Origin: Halomonas daqiaonensis
GTDB lineage: Bacteria; Pseudomonadota; Gammaproteobacteria; Pseudomonadales; Halomonadaceae
Length of the DNA: 64,000 nt
Assembly (NCBI RefSeq): GCF_900109725.1
Contig: NZ_FOBC01000008.1
Location: forward strand, 62,001 to 126,000
Reading direction: 5' to 3'
Position numbers and translations under genes: made by a program. Of this stretch, positions 1-8,401 are shown piece after piece. Each line of letters opens with the position of its first letter. Position 1 is the first letter of the stretch. Below the pieces are notes generated by a model, which worked only from the letters and a program-made list of their open reading frames with translations, ran no database searches and was not told the origin of the DNA.

Positions 1-20
1 CGCCTGAACGCGGCCCTCGC

Positions 21-437
21 GTGCCTAGTCAGGGCTATCCCCGGCAGTTGCGACTGCTGACCGCCGGGGATTATCGGCGTGTCTTCGAAACAGCTGTATT
101 CAAGGTTCACGGCAAGGGGCTGATGGCCCTGGCCTCTCCCAATGGACGAGGCTATCCACGTCTTGGCCTGATCTTCAGCAAGAAGAATGTTCGCAGAGCC
201 GTCGACCGGAACCGCCTCAAGCGCATCGTGCGCGAATCCATCCGGCTTCAGCAGCATCGTCTGCCCTCGGTGGATATCGTGGTGCTGGCAAGACGAGGAG
301 TCCATGAACTGGACAATCCCACCGTGCATCGACAGCTCCACGGAATGTGGCGCCGCCTGGAAAAAGAAGCACGCAGGTCGTCCCCTGGGATGGACTTGCC
401 CAGCCAGGAATCCGGCGACGCGGGCCGCGAACGATGA
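21..437 (+). CDS. rnpA: Ribonuclease P protein component
   Basis: Protein subunit of RNase P, which with the RnpB RNA removes 5' leaders from pre-tRNAs. The 138-residue product has the basic RNR-type signature (AVDRNRLKRIVRESIR, about residues 57-72) and the usual small basic composition. A GTG start is used; the first bases of the window (a GCC codon then TGA at 5-7) could be the end of rpmH, which normally precedes rnpA, but seven bases cannot prove this. The stop codon overlaps an ATG at 434, the overlap normally used for yidD. Identity is secure. Confidence 0.95.
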   Translation: MPSQGYPRQLRLLTAGDYRRVFETAVFKVHGKGLMALASPNGRGYPRLGLIFSKKNVRRAVDRNRLKRIVRESIRLQQHRLPSVDIVVLARRGVHELDNPTVHRQLHGMWRRLEKEARRSSPGMDLPSQESGDAGRER

Positions 438-638
438 CCGGTACCTCAGCGTGCCAGTGCATCCCGGAGCCTGCATGAGCATCACTGCCATCTTCGCTGC
501 GATCCACCATGCTGACGCTTCGAATGCAGCCAGCCTGCACGCGTTATCCAGCCTGCCCTCGGCAGGCTTTCGTGTATCTCGGGTGTGCGACCTGCGTTGC
601 GCCATCGGAATGTTCACTCCCCATCGGGCAGACCCCTC
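434..638 (+). pseudogene. Possible decayed yidD remnant
   Basis: In gammaproteobacteria yidD, a membrane-insertion accessory protein of about 70-85 residues, normally sits between rnpA and yidC. Here the 201-base gap has no intact reading frame resembling it. An ATG at 434 overlaps the rnpA stop in the usual way, but its frame ends at 476. Further along the same frame is CTRYPACPRQAF (about 536-571), which loosely recalls the YidD CxxYPxC motif. The resemblance is weak and could be chance; the stretch may simply be non-coding. Confidence 0.22.
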
Positions 639-2336
639 ATGGACGTAAAACGACTTCTCCTCGTGATTCCCCTGGCGGTACTCGCCTACCTGTTGATCGT
701 GCAGTGGAATCAGGACTACGGACAGGTGACCCCTGAGCCGCAAGCTCCCGCCATCTCGAGCAGTGCCTCGGAAGGGGCTAGCCAGGATCCGGCGTCGTCG
801 GGTAGCGACGACCTCTCGGTACCCGCGACCGCAAGTTCGACGGACGACATGACCGGAGATATTCCCGGCGAAGCTGTTTCTCCGTCGGGTAGCCGTGATC
901 TGGTGGCCGTCGTCACCGACGTGCTAGATGTACGCATCGACCCACAAGGCGGGGATATCGTCTATGCGGCGCTGCCCCAACACCGCTTCAGCCTCGATTC
1001 CGAACGACCCTATGTGCTGCTGTCCGACAGCGAGAGCCGAAGCTATGTAGCACGCTCCGGCCTTCAGCTCGAAGGACACGAGGGCCGCATCACCTTCACC
1101 CCCGAGACGACCGAGTACCGGCTGGGCGCGAACGATGAGCGTCTCGAGGTCGACCTGTCTGCCGAGGTGAATGGCGTCGACGTGATCAAGCGCTTCACCT
1201 TCGAGCGTGACAGCTACGCGGTGGACGTGAACTACTTCCTGGCCAACAACACCGAGGAGCCGGTCACGGCCCGCTTCATCGGCCAGCTGGCCCGCGACAA
1301 CAGCAGTGACCCCTCCAGCGGTCCGGCCCTGGGAATGCAGTCCTTCCTCGGCGCAGCCTACTCCACACCGGAAGATCGCTACCTGAAGGTCGACTTCGAG
1401 GAGATCCAGGAAGGCGCCTTCAACAACCGCGATGTCGAGGGTGGCTGGGTCGCCATCATCCAGCACTATTTCACCTCAGCCTGGGTCCCCGCCCAGAACC
1501 ACCAGAACCTGTTCTACGCCACTACCGATTCCCGTAACCGCAACGTGGCGGCCTTCGCCGGCCCCACCAGCAACGTGACTGCTAACGGCGAAGCTACGCT
1601 GGGTGCGACCCTCTACATGGGCCCCAAGATACAGGAGCGCCTCGAAGCCATAGCTCCCCACCTTGAGCTGACTGTGGACTTCGGCTGGCTGTGGTTCATC
1701 GCCAACCCGCTCTTCTGGCTGCTGGACCAGATCCACGACCTAATCGGCAACTGGGGCTGGTCCATCGTCCTGCTGACCCTACTGGTGAAACTGGCCCTGT
1801 GGCCGCTTTCCGCCAAGGCTTACAAGTCCATGGCCCGCATGCGCAAGCTGGGCCCGGAAATGCAGCGTCTCAAGGAGCAGTTCGGCGACGACCGCCAGAA
1901 GATGTCTCAGGAGATGATGAAGTTCTACCAGAAGGAGAAGATCAATCCTCTGGGCGGCTGCCTGCCTATCCTGGTGCAAATGCCGGTGTTCATCGCCCTC
2001 TACTGGATGCTGCTGGAATCCGTGGAGCTGCGCCACGCGCCCTTCATGTTCTGGATCCAGGACCTGTCGGTTAAGGATCCCTACTTCATCCTGCCGATCC
2101 TGATGGGCGCCTCGATGTTCGTCCAGCAGATGCTCAACCCGACGCCTCCGGACCCCATGCAGGCGAAGATCATGAAGATGCTGCCTATCGTCTTCACCTT
2201 CTTCTTCCTGTGGTTCCCAGCCGGCCTGGTCATTTACTGGGTGGTCAACAACTGCATTTCCATCGTTCAGCAGTATGCGATTACCCGCAAGATCGAGGCC
2301 GACCCGAGTGTCGGCAAGGGCATGAAGACCAAGTAG
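639..2336 (+). CDS. yidC: Membrane protein insertase YidC
   Basis: Inserts and folds inner-membrane proteins, alone or with SecYEG. The 565-residue protein has the Gram-negative layout: an N-terminal signal-anchor (residues 1-22), a large periplasmic P1 domain, then the C-terminal insertase core with the conserved [14 protein letters not shown] segment and the [13 protein letters not shown] helix. The conserved positive residue of the core groove appears to be Lys (in [11 protein letters not shown]) where E. coli has Arg. The start at 639 was chosen because [12 protein letters not shown] is the family N-terminus; the frame is open further upstream but without YidC-like sequence. Confidence 0.97.
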   Translation: MDVKRLLLVIPLAVLAYLLIVQWNQDYGQVTPEPQAPAISSSASEGASQDPASSGSDDLSVPATASSTDDMTGDIPGEAVSPSGSRDLVAVVTDVLDVRIDPQGGDIVYAALPQHRFSLDSERPYVLLSDSESRSYVARSGLQLEGHEGRITFTPETTEYRLGANDERLEVDLSAEVNGVDVIKRFTFERDSYAVDVNYFLANNTEEPVTARFIGQLARDNSSDPSSGPALGMQSFLGAAYSTPEDRYLKVDFEEIQEGAFNNRDVEGGWVAIIQHYFTSAWVPAQNHQNLFYATTDSRNRNVAAFAGPTSNVTANGEATLGATLYMGPKIQERLEAIAPHLELTVDFGWLWFIANPLFWLLDQIHDLIGNWGWSIVLLTLLVKLALWPLSAKAYKSMARMRKLGPEMQRLKEQFGDDRQKMSQEMMKFYQKEKINPLGGCLPILVQMPVFIALYWMLLESVELRHAPFMFWIQDLSVKDPYFILPILMGASMFVQQMLNPTPPDPMQAKIMKMLPIVFTFFFLWFPAGLVIYWVVNNCISIVQQYAITRKIEADPSVGKGMKTK

Positions 2337-2356
2337 CGCGGCGTTTCCGCCACCTT

Positions 2357-2388
2357 CAGACCCCCGCCACGGCGGGGGTCTGGCGTTT
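2357..2388 (+). terminator. Hairpin after yidC
   Basis: Inverted repeat CAGACCCCCG / CGGGGGTCTG (2357-2366 and 2373-2382) with a 6-base loop, followed by a short GCGTTT tract. Its place between yidC and mnmE fits a rho-independent terminator or attenuator, though the U tract is weak. Confidence 0.55.
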
Positions 2389-2436
2389 ACGGGACCTGAC
2401 CCAGACAATGTTTCCCTTCCAGCCCAGGAGCCGCCG

Positions 2437-3807
2437 ATGACCGCAAGTTTTCATGATCAGGACACCATCGCCGCCCTGGCAACGCCTCCGGGACGCGGCG
2501 GTGTGGGCATCATCCGCGTCTCCGGTCCTGCCTGCGCGACGATCGCCGAGGCCATGACCGGCCGTTGCCCTGCACCGCGATATGCCCACTATGGTCCCTT
2601 CCGGGGCGAATCCACGGTGATCGACGAGGGCATCGCGCTGTTCTTTCCCGGCCCGCACTCCTTCACCGGCGAAGACGTGCTGGAACTGCAGGGTCACGGC
2701 GGCCCGGTGATCATGGATCTGCTGCTCGAGCGCTGCGTGCAGCTGGGGGCGCGACTCGCCCGTCCCGGAGAGTTCTCGGAGCGAGCCTTTCTCAACGACA
2801 AGCTGGATCTGGCCCAGGCCGAGGCCATCGCCGACCTGATCGAGGCCAGTTCCCGGGGGGCGGCAGAGAATGCCCTGCGCTCCCTGCAGGGCGAGTTCTC
2901 GAATCGCGTAGCGTCACTGGTCCAGCGGCTGATCGAACTGCGCATCTACGTCGAGGCGGCCATCGATTTTCCAGAGGAGGAAATCGACTTCCTCGCCGAT
3001 GGTCATGTCGCTACCAGACTGGCCGAGGTCCAGCAGGAACTGGCTGAGGTGCGGGACGCAGCCGGACAGGGGGCCCTGATGCGCGAAGGCATGAGCGTAG
3101 TGATCGCCGGGCGTCCCAATGCCGGCAAGTCGAGCCTGCTCAACGCGCTGACCGAACAGGATACCGCCATCGTCACCGACATCGAGGGCACCACCCGAGA
3201 CGTCCTCCGCGAGCATATCCATCTGGATGGCATGCCCCTGCACGTCATCGACACGGCGGGCCTGCGCGATACCCCGGATGCCGTGGAGAAGATCGGGGTC
3301 GCCCGCGCCTGGGAAGAGATCGAGCAGGCCGACCGAGTACTGCTGCTAGTGGATGCCGCCACCACCGAAGCCATCGACCCCATGGCCATCTGGCCCGAAT
3401 TCGTGGCACGCCTCCGGGATCCCTCGCATTTGACGCTGGTGCGCAACAAGATCGATACCAGCCACGAATCTCCCGGGATCGATGTTGACGCTGCTACTCC
3501 GGTGATCCGGCTATCGGCCAAGAGCGGCGCGGGGCTGGAGAGCCTCAAGGAGCACCTCAAGTCGGTAATGGGCTACGCCGCGACCACCGAAGGGCGCTTC
3601 TCGGCCCGGCGGCGGCATCTGGAAGCCCTGGATCGGGCACGCCGGGCCCTCGACAGCGGCGAAGCGCAGCTAGCCGGCTACGGGGCCGGTGAGCTGCTTG
3701 CCGAGGACCTGCGTGATGCCCAGCAGGCCCTGGGTGAAATCACCGGCGAATTCAGCGCAGATGACCTGCTGGGAGAGATCTTCGGCAGCTTCTGCATCGG
3801 CAAGTAG
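2437..3807 (+). CDS. mnmE: tRNA modification GTPase MnmE
   Basis: GTPase that, in complex with MnmG (also in this window at 18844), installs the cmnm5/nm5 group on wobble uridine 34 of certain tRNAs. The 456-residue protein shows an N-terminal folate-binding region, helical domain, inserted G domain with GRPNAGKSS (225-233) and DTAGLRD (272-278), and the invariant C-terminal FCIGK carrying the essential Cys. Length matches the family. It follows yidC, the classical rpmH-rnpA-yidC-mnmE order. Confidence 0.97.
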   Translation: MTASFHDQDTIAALATPPGRGGVGIIRVSGPACATIAEAMTGRCPAPRYAHYGPFRGESTVIDEGIALFFPGPHSFTGEDVLELQGHGGPVIMDLLLERCVQLGARLARPGEFSERAFLNDKLDLAQAEAIADLIEASSRGAAENALRSLQGEFSNRVASLVQRLIELRIYVEAAIDFPEEEIDFLADGHVATRLAEVQQELAEVRDAAGQGALMREGMSVVIAGRPNAGKSSLLNALTEQDTAIVTDIEGTTRDVLREHIHLDGMPLHVIDTAGLRDTPDAVEKIGVARAWEEIEQADRVLLLVDAATTEAIDPMAIWPEFVARLRDPSHLTLVRNKIDTSHESPGIDVDAATPVIRLSAKSGAGLESLKEHLKSVMGYAATTEGRFSARRRHLEALDRARRALDSGEAQLAGYGAGELLAEDLRDAQQALGEITGEFSADDLLGEIFGSFCIGK

Positions 3808-3832
3808 GCAGTCCTCTACTCTACTCCCCTCC

Positions 3833-4681
3833 CTACTCCCCTACCCACCAGTCACCACGATGACGGCAGGTCGCGCCCAGCAGCGGTGTAACCTGCCGCA
3901 TGGCGGCTTCCAGCCGCGTATCAAGCCCCCAGGGCGGGTTGATCACCAGCATGCCACTGCCGACCATGCCGCGCTCACCCTCCTTGGGTTCACGCAGCCT
4001 CAGCTCGCTGCGCCAGATCTTGCGCAGCCCTCCCTCGCGGAGCCCTTCCAGCAACTCACGGTGACGACCGGCGGGCAACAGGGGATACCACACCAGCACG
4101 ATGGCATGACGCGCCCGGCGCATGGCCTCGAGTACCGCTTCGGCAACCTCGCCATATTCCGCCTTGCGCTCATAGCTTGGGTCGACCAGCACACAGAGCC
4201 GTGGCGTGGCCACCGGCAGGCACTTCACCAAGCCCTTGAGACCGTCACCAAGGATGCGCTGCACATTGTCGGGCAGTTCCTGACGGGCCAGGTAACCATG
4301 TTCGCCAGCGTGAAGTTCGAAGAGCATCAACCGATCCCGAGCACGCAACCGATCCGACAGCCACCAGGGCGAGCCAGGATAGTGATCGAGACTACCGTCC
4401 CGCTCCTGAACCCGTTCGACAGCGGCCAGCCAGTCACTGAGCAGCGGGTTGTCAGCCAGGCGCTCCCTCGCCTGCCATAGCCGGGCGATACCCTCGCGGT
4501 ATTCTCCGAGTCTCGCGGTCTCTTCGGCAGACAGCGGGTAGAGGCCACGGCCGGCATGGGTATCTATATACGTAACGGGAGATGTTTTACGTAAGAGATG
4601 GTCGATAATCGCAAAAAGCGTCAGATGCTTATGAACGTCGGCGAAATTGCCCGCATGATAGGCATGCTGATAGGAAAGCAT
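3833..4681 (-). CDS. rlmJ: 23S rRNA (adenine(2030)-N6)-methyltransferase RlmJ
   Basis: Methylates N6 of A2030 in 23S rRNA using SAM. The 282-residue product begins MLSYQHAYHAGNFADVHKH, matching the E. coli RlmJ N-terminus. The motif IV region reads VDPSYE, where N6-adenine methyltransferases usually have (D/N)PP(Y/F). A second block, VINPPWGLD, lies near the C-terminus. The ATG at 4681 was preferred over one at 4723, because the latter lies inside the terminator hairpin of the upstream gene. It converges on mnmE with only 25 bases between them. Confidence 0.9.
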   Translation of the reverse strand: MLSYQHAYHAGNFADVHKHLTLFAIIDHLLRKTSPVTYIDTHAGRGLYPLSAEETARLGEYREGIARLWQARERLADNPLLSDWLAAVERVQERDGSLDHYPGSPWWLSDRLRARDRLMLFELHAGEHGYLARQELPDNVQRILGDGLKGLVKCLPVATPRLCVLVDPSYERKAEYGEVAEAVLEAMRRARHAIVLVWYPLLPAGRHRELLEGLREGGLRKIWRSELRLREPKEGERGMVGSGMLVINPPWGLDTRLEAAMRQVTPLLGATCRHRGDWWVGE

Positions 4682-4702
4682 GGAAGGAGATCCGTGAGTC
4701 GG

Positions 4703-4743
4703 CAAGACAAAAGGGCCCGCCACTGAAAGCCAGTGGCGGGCCC
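4703..4743 (-). terminator. Strong terminator of the rdgB-hemW-lipoprotein operon
   Basis: A perfect 13-bp stem (4713-4725 with 4731-4743, GGGCCCGCCACTG type) and a 5-base loop, followed on the minus strand by TTTTGTCTTG. This is a canonical rho-independent terminator just after the minus-strand lipoprotein gene. Confidence 0.88.
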
Positions 4744-4769
4744 GGTTGGTACGGCGTCAGTAGATCGGC

Positions 4770-5453
4770 TTACTGTTGCTGGAAGCGGTCCTGGATGGGC
4801 GTCAGGGTGATCTCCACTCGACGGTTCTGGGCCCGGCCCTGCTCGGTATCATTGCTGGCTACCGGCTGGTTCTCGCCATAACCGCGCATGTTCAAGCGGT
4901 TCTGCATCACGCCGGACTGGGAAAGGTAGTTACCCACCGCTTGGGCACGACGCTCGGAGAGCCGCTGGTTATAGCTTGCATCGCCGGTACTGTCGGTATG
5001 ACCACCAATGTTGACCAGGGTGTCGGGATACTGCTGCAGCACCGCGGCCACATCGTTGAGCGCATTACGTGCGTTGGGGGTCAGATCGCTGGAGTCGAAA
5101 CCGAAGGTCACCTCACTCGGCATGTTGAGCACGATATCGTCACCGCGGCGATCGACTCCGATGCCGGTGCCCTGGGTGCTCTGCCGGAGCTGTTCCTCCT
5201 GGCGATCCATGTAGGCACCGATCCCCCCGCCCGCGGCGGCGCCCACGGCTGCACCGATCAGGGCGCGATCACGGCGGCTGGTACTGCCGTCGCCACTGAG
5301 GGCACCGGCGGCAGCACCGACGGCGGCGCCAATAGCCGCACCCGTTCCGGTCTGGCTACGCTGGGTCTGGCCGGTATAGGGGTCGGTGGTAGTACAGCCC
5401 ACCAGCAGCACGGCGGCGGCTAGGGGGGCCATAAAGCGAAATGATTTCATCAT
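4770..5453 (-). CDS. OmpA-family peptidoglycan-associated lipoprotein with glycine zipper
   Basis: The 227-residue protein has a lipoprotein signal (lipobox LVGC, Cys20). Two glycine-zipper stretches follow (GAAIGAAVGAAAGAL and IGAAVGAAAGGGIGAYM, about residues 38-80). The C-terminal OmpA-like domain (about 112-220) carries the NIGGHTDSTGDASYN and LSERRAQAV blocks typical of peptidoglycan binding. It is likely anchored in the outer membrane and ties it to the cell wall, as in YiaD-type lipoproteins. The start overlaps the hemW stop (ATGA), so it is probably translationally coupled; a second ATG follows immediately. The exact physiological role is not known from sequence. Confidence 0.85.
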   Translation of the reverse strand: MMKSFRFMAPLAAAVLLVGCTTTDPYTGQTQRSQTGTGAAIGAAVGAAAGALSGDGSTSRRDRALIGAAVGAAAGGGIGAYMDRQEEQLRQSTQGTGIGVDRRGDDIVLNMPSEVTFGFDSSDLTPNARNALNDVAAVLQQYPDTLVNIGGHTDSTGDASYNQRLSERRAQAVGNYLSQSGVMQNRLNMRGYGENQPVASNDTEQGRAQNRRVEITLTPIQDRFQQQ

Positions 5454-6682
5454 GGGTCATTATCTCCTCGGTAGACGAGTTCTTCCTTGCCTGGCCGAAA
5501 CTCGCTGATCAGGGCCAGCAACTCGTTCAAGAATAGCAGACCTTGGTCAGATGCCTGCAGCCTGCCTGCATCTTCCACAAGAAGTCCTTTTTCGCGGGCC
5601 GCGCTCAACCGGGAAAGTATCGCCTGTGACCCGCGTCCGGTATGGGCACTCCAGGTCGACAGTGGCACGCCCTCTATCAGGCGCAGGGCATTCATGGCGA
5701 ACTCAAGCGGCAGCTCTCGCTCATCGATATCGACGTGACCCGCCACGAAGCCACGCGGATCATTGATGCGGCGAAGATAGGCCTCGGGCAGCCGTGATTT
5801 CCAGCGACGCTGGATCTGCAGGCCCTCGGCACCAGGTATGCTGAGCTTACCGTGGGCGCCGGCTCCGATACCCAGATAGTCACCAAACTGCCAGTAATTG
5901 ATGTTGTGTCGCGAGCCTCCGCCGGGACGCGCGTAGGCGGAAATCTCGTAGCGCTCAAGGCCTGCGGCCTCGAGGCGTTCGTGGCCCAGATCCTGGATGT
6001 CCCACAGGACCTCTTCCACAGGTAGCTTGGGAGGAAAGGCGTGGAATTCGGTATTCGGCTCCAGAGTCAGTTGATACCAGGAAATATGCTCCGGGGCGAG
6101 GGATAGCGCCTGGTCAATATCAGCCAGCGCCAGCGCCGGCGTTTGTCCGGGAAGTCCATGCATCAGGTCGAGGTTGAGGTTATCGAAGCCCGCCTGGCGC
6201 GCCTCCTCGACCGCGGCCACGGCATCATCACCACCATGGATACGCCCCAGCGCCGCCAGCTGTGTGTCCTGGAAGCTCTGCACACCTAGCGACAGCCGGT
6301 TGATCCCCGCCGCCCGGTAGCCGGCGAAACGTCCCCGCTCCAAGGTACCGGGATTCGCTTCCAGGGTAATCTCGACTTCCGCTGCCAGCGGAAGTCGGCT
6401 CGCCACGGCCGCCAGCAGCCGCTCGTAGAAGCCGGCCGACATCAGGCTCGGGGTACCGCCGCCGATGAAGATGCTCACCAGTTCACGATCCGCGACCAAG
6501 GGCAGGTCGGCCTCGAGATCCGCGACCAGAGCCGCGAGGTAGCTAGACTCCGGCAGCTCGGCGCTGCGCCCGACCCCATGGGAGTTGAAGTCACAATAGG
6601 GGCACTTGCGCACGCACCAGGGCACGTGAATATAAAGCGACAGCGGCGGCACGCCGGGAGATGAAGGAGAAGGAGTTCTCAT
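5450..6682 (-). CDS. hemW: Radical SAM heme chaperone HemW
   Basis: HemW-type protein, often misannotated as oxygen-independent coproporphyrinogen III oxidase. The 410-residue product carries the radical SAM cluster motif CVRKCPYC (Cys23, Cys27, Cys30), the GGGTPS motif and the C-terminal HemN domain. HemW proteins bind heme and help insert it into respiratory enzymes. The ATG overlaps the rdgB stop and the stop overlaps the lipoprotein start, so the three genes form a tightly coupled minus-strand operon. Confidence 0.92.
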   Translation of the reverse strand: MRTPSPSSPGVPPLSLYIHVPWCVRKCPYCDFNSHGVGRSAELPESSYLAALVADLEADLPLVADRELVSIFIGGGTPSLMSAGFYERLLAAVASRLPLAAEVEITLEANPGTLERGRFAGYRAAGINRLSLGVQSFQDTQLAALGRIHGGDDAVAAVEEARQAGFDNLNLDLMHGLPGQTPALALADIDQALSLAPEHISWYQLTLEPNTEFHAFPPKLPVEEVLWDIQDLGHERLEAAGLERYEISAYARPGGGSRHNINYWQFGDYLGIGAGAHGKLSIPGAEGLQIQRRWKSRLPEAYLRRINDPRGFVAGHVDIDERELPLEFAMNALRLIEGVPLSTWSAHTGRGSQAILSRLSAAREKGLLVEDAGRLQASDQGLLFLNELLALISEFRPGKEELVYRGDNDP

Positions 6683-7290
6683 CGCTGGCAGTGCCCGGCG
6701 TCCATCGCCACCACCAGCGCCTGCAGGGCCCGGCCCCGATGGCTGAGACGGTTCTTCTCCTCGGCGCTGAGCTCGGCGGCACTCGCACCCTGGTCGGGAA
6801 GCCAGAACAGCGGGTCATAGCCGAAGCCCCCCTCACCGCGGGGAGCCTGCAGGATCTCGCCTTCCCAGCTGCGTTGCACGATCAAAGGTACCGGGTCCTC
6901 GGGATGACGCAACAGCACCAGCACACACCAGTAGCGAGCCCTGCGACCCCCCTCCGGAACCTCGGCCATGGACGCCAGCAGTCGGGTGTTGTTGCGCGCA
7001 TCACTCTTCGGCTCTCCGGCATAGCGTGCGGAGTAGATGCCGGGTGCCCCGTTCAGAGCATCGACCTCAAGGCCGGAATCATCGGCCAGCGCCGGCAGCC
7101 CACTGAGACGACTGGCTTCCCGGGCCTTGAGCAGGGCGTTCTCGACGAAGGTCAGGCCAGTCTCCTCGACGTCGGCCACACCGAAGTCGGATTGAGGACG
7201 AACATCGAAACCCAGCGGAGCGAGCAGTTGGTGAAACTCGCGCAGCTTACCGGCATTACCGCTGGCCAGGACCAGCAGGGCTGGGGGCAT
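6679..7290 (-). CDS. rdgB: dITP/XTP pyrophosphatase (non-canonical purine NTPase)
   Basis: Hydrolyses dITP, XTP and ITP to monophosphates, keeping deaminated purines out of nucleic acids. The 203-residue product shows the Ham1/RdgB signature: LVLASGNAGKLREF at the N-terminus, LADDSGLEVDAL, and FGYDPLFW with the final SHRGRAL block. The start at 7290 is chosen because it begins the family N-terminus and has GGAG about 8 bases upstream; the frame is open further upstream without RdgB-like sequence. First gene of the rdgB-hemW-lipoprotein operon. Confidence 0.95.
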   Translation of the reverse strand: MPPALLVLASGNAGKLREFHQLLAPLGFDVRPQSDFGVADVEETGLTFVENALLKAREASRLSGLPALADDSGLEVDALNGAPGIYSARYAGEPKSDARNNTRLLASMAEVPEGGRRARYWCVLVLLRHPEDPVPLIVQRSWEGEILQAPRGEGGFGYDPLFWLPDQGASAAELSAEEKNRLSHRGRALQALVVAMDAGHCQR

Positions 7291-7693
7291 GGTCGGTTCT
7301 CCAGACGAACAATGGATATCCATTTTACGAGCCGAAAGCGGCAGGGGAAACGGCCCGACAAGGAAATGGGAGATGTCATCCATATAGATGGCTTTTTTAA
7401 TGCTTGATAATGAGATATCGAATCGCACAACTCCGAGCACCAGGCTGAATTTTCTTGGCAGCCGGTCTTCCCAAGCGCACGTCCGAACCCTCTCCTAGCG
7501 TCAAGTCCTTGATCGTGCAATTTAATGAGCCAGATAGAAGCAAAAACACATATAAATGGGTTTTTGTTATAACAAAATGTTAGTAACGAAAAATTACATT
7601 CTTTACGAGACTAAGATCTAGTGTGGCGTTTGTGCCACAAATTGCTGATTGCCTCATCAGAAATTTAACCGCTCCTTTTGGAGGGATCGAACC
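7291..7693. promoter_or_regulatory. AT-rich divergent control region with palindromes
   Basis: This 403-base gap separates rdgB (minus) from the LuxR-type gene (plus) and is much more AT-rich than its surroundings, mainly at 7500-7690. It holds a perfect 16-bp palindrome TTTTGTTATAACAAAA (7562-7577), then TGTTAGTAAC (7577-7586), a related near-palindrome, and a perfect 6-bp-arm repeat TGTGGC/GCCACA around 7621-7638. The palindromes resemble operators; which protein binds them is unknown. I see no convincing gene here. Confidence 0.6.
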
Positions 7694-8395
7694 ATGGAAC
7701 AGGAGAAGGGCCTGGTGTTGCTGGTTACCGCCAACAACCCTCAATCACAACTCTTCATTGACTATCTCCACCAGCAACTCGATTGCTCGGTCTCGGTCGT
7801 CGCGCCGGGAACGGAGTGGAAAGGCAAGGATGCCTCGCCGGCTGTGGCGCTGCTCGACGCTGATCATATCGACGAGGCCACCATGCAGCAATGGCATGTC
7901 AGGGGGGCCGAATCCAGTAACATGTCACTAGCTGCCTTCAACCTGCGAGACGAGGAACATGCGGTCGAGACTCTCTCGGCCATGAACCTACAAGGCGTCT
8001 TCTACCGCAGTGATTCGCTGGACATGATCTGCAAGGGGCTCACCATCCTGCTGGAAGGCAACCTGTGGATGTCACGCTCATTGATGACGCGAATGATCCA
8101 GTTCTTTCGCCGCCAGCAACTCAACTCCTACCGGCCGGTCTGCGGTCTGACCCACCGGGAACTGGAGATAATCGCCATGCTGGGCACGGGGGCCTCGAAC
8201 ATCGAGATCGCCGACCAACTGTTCGTCAGCGAGCACACCGTCAAATCGCATCTTTACAACATCTTCCGCAAGATCAAGGTGCACAACCGTCTCCAGGCGG
8301 TGAACTGGGCCCGCCAGAATCTCGGTGCCCCTCCACCGCTGATAGGTCGTCGCCAGCGCACGGAATCCCAACTGAGCTCGCTTCATCCCTCCTGA
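7694..8395 (+). CDS. VpsT/CsgD-type LuxR-family transcriptional regulator
   Basis: The 233-residue protein has an N-terminal receiver-like domain (1-135) and a C-terminal LuxR helix-turn-helix (about 150-212: LTHRELEIIAMLGTGASNIE, then SEHTVKSHLYNIFRKI). The HTH and overall layout match CsgD and VpsT, regulators of biofilm matrix genes. WMSR at 125-128 fits the W[F/L/M][T/S]R cyclic-di-GMP-binding motif described for VpsT, at almost the same position; CsgD has YFTQ there. The ATG at 7694 was chosen for the GGAGGG 8 bases upstream. No curli or exopolysaccharide genes lie nearby, so its targets are unknown. It converges on the next gene with 6 bases between them. Confidence 0.8.
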   Translation: MEQEKGLVLLVTANNPQSQLFIDYLHQQLDCSVSVVAPGTEWKGKDASPAVALLDADHIDEATMQQWHVRGAESSNMSLAAFNLRDEEHAVETLSAMNLQGVFYRSDSLDMICKGLTILLEGNLWMSRSLMTRMIQFFRRQQLNSYRPVCGLTHRELEIIAMLGTGASNIEIADQLFVSEHTVKSHLYNIFRKIKVHNRLQAVNWARQNLGAPPPLIGRRQRTESQLSSLHPS

Positions 8396-8401
8396 ACGGC
8401 C

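Noticed and set aside
1..7. End of rpmH
   Set aside because: A GCC-TGA at 2-7 would fit, but seven bases cannot support an annotation.
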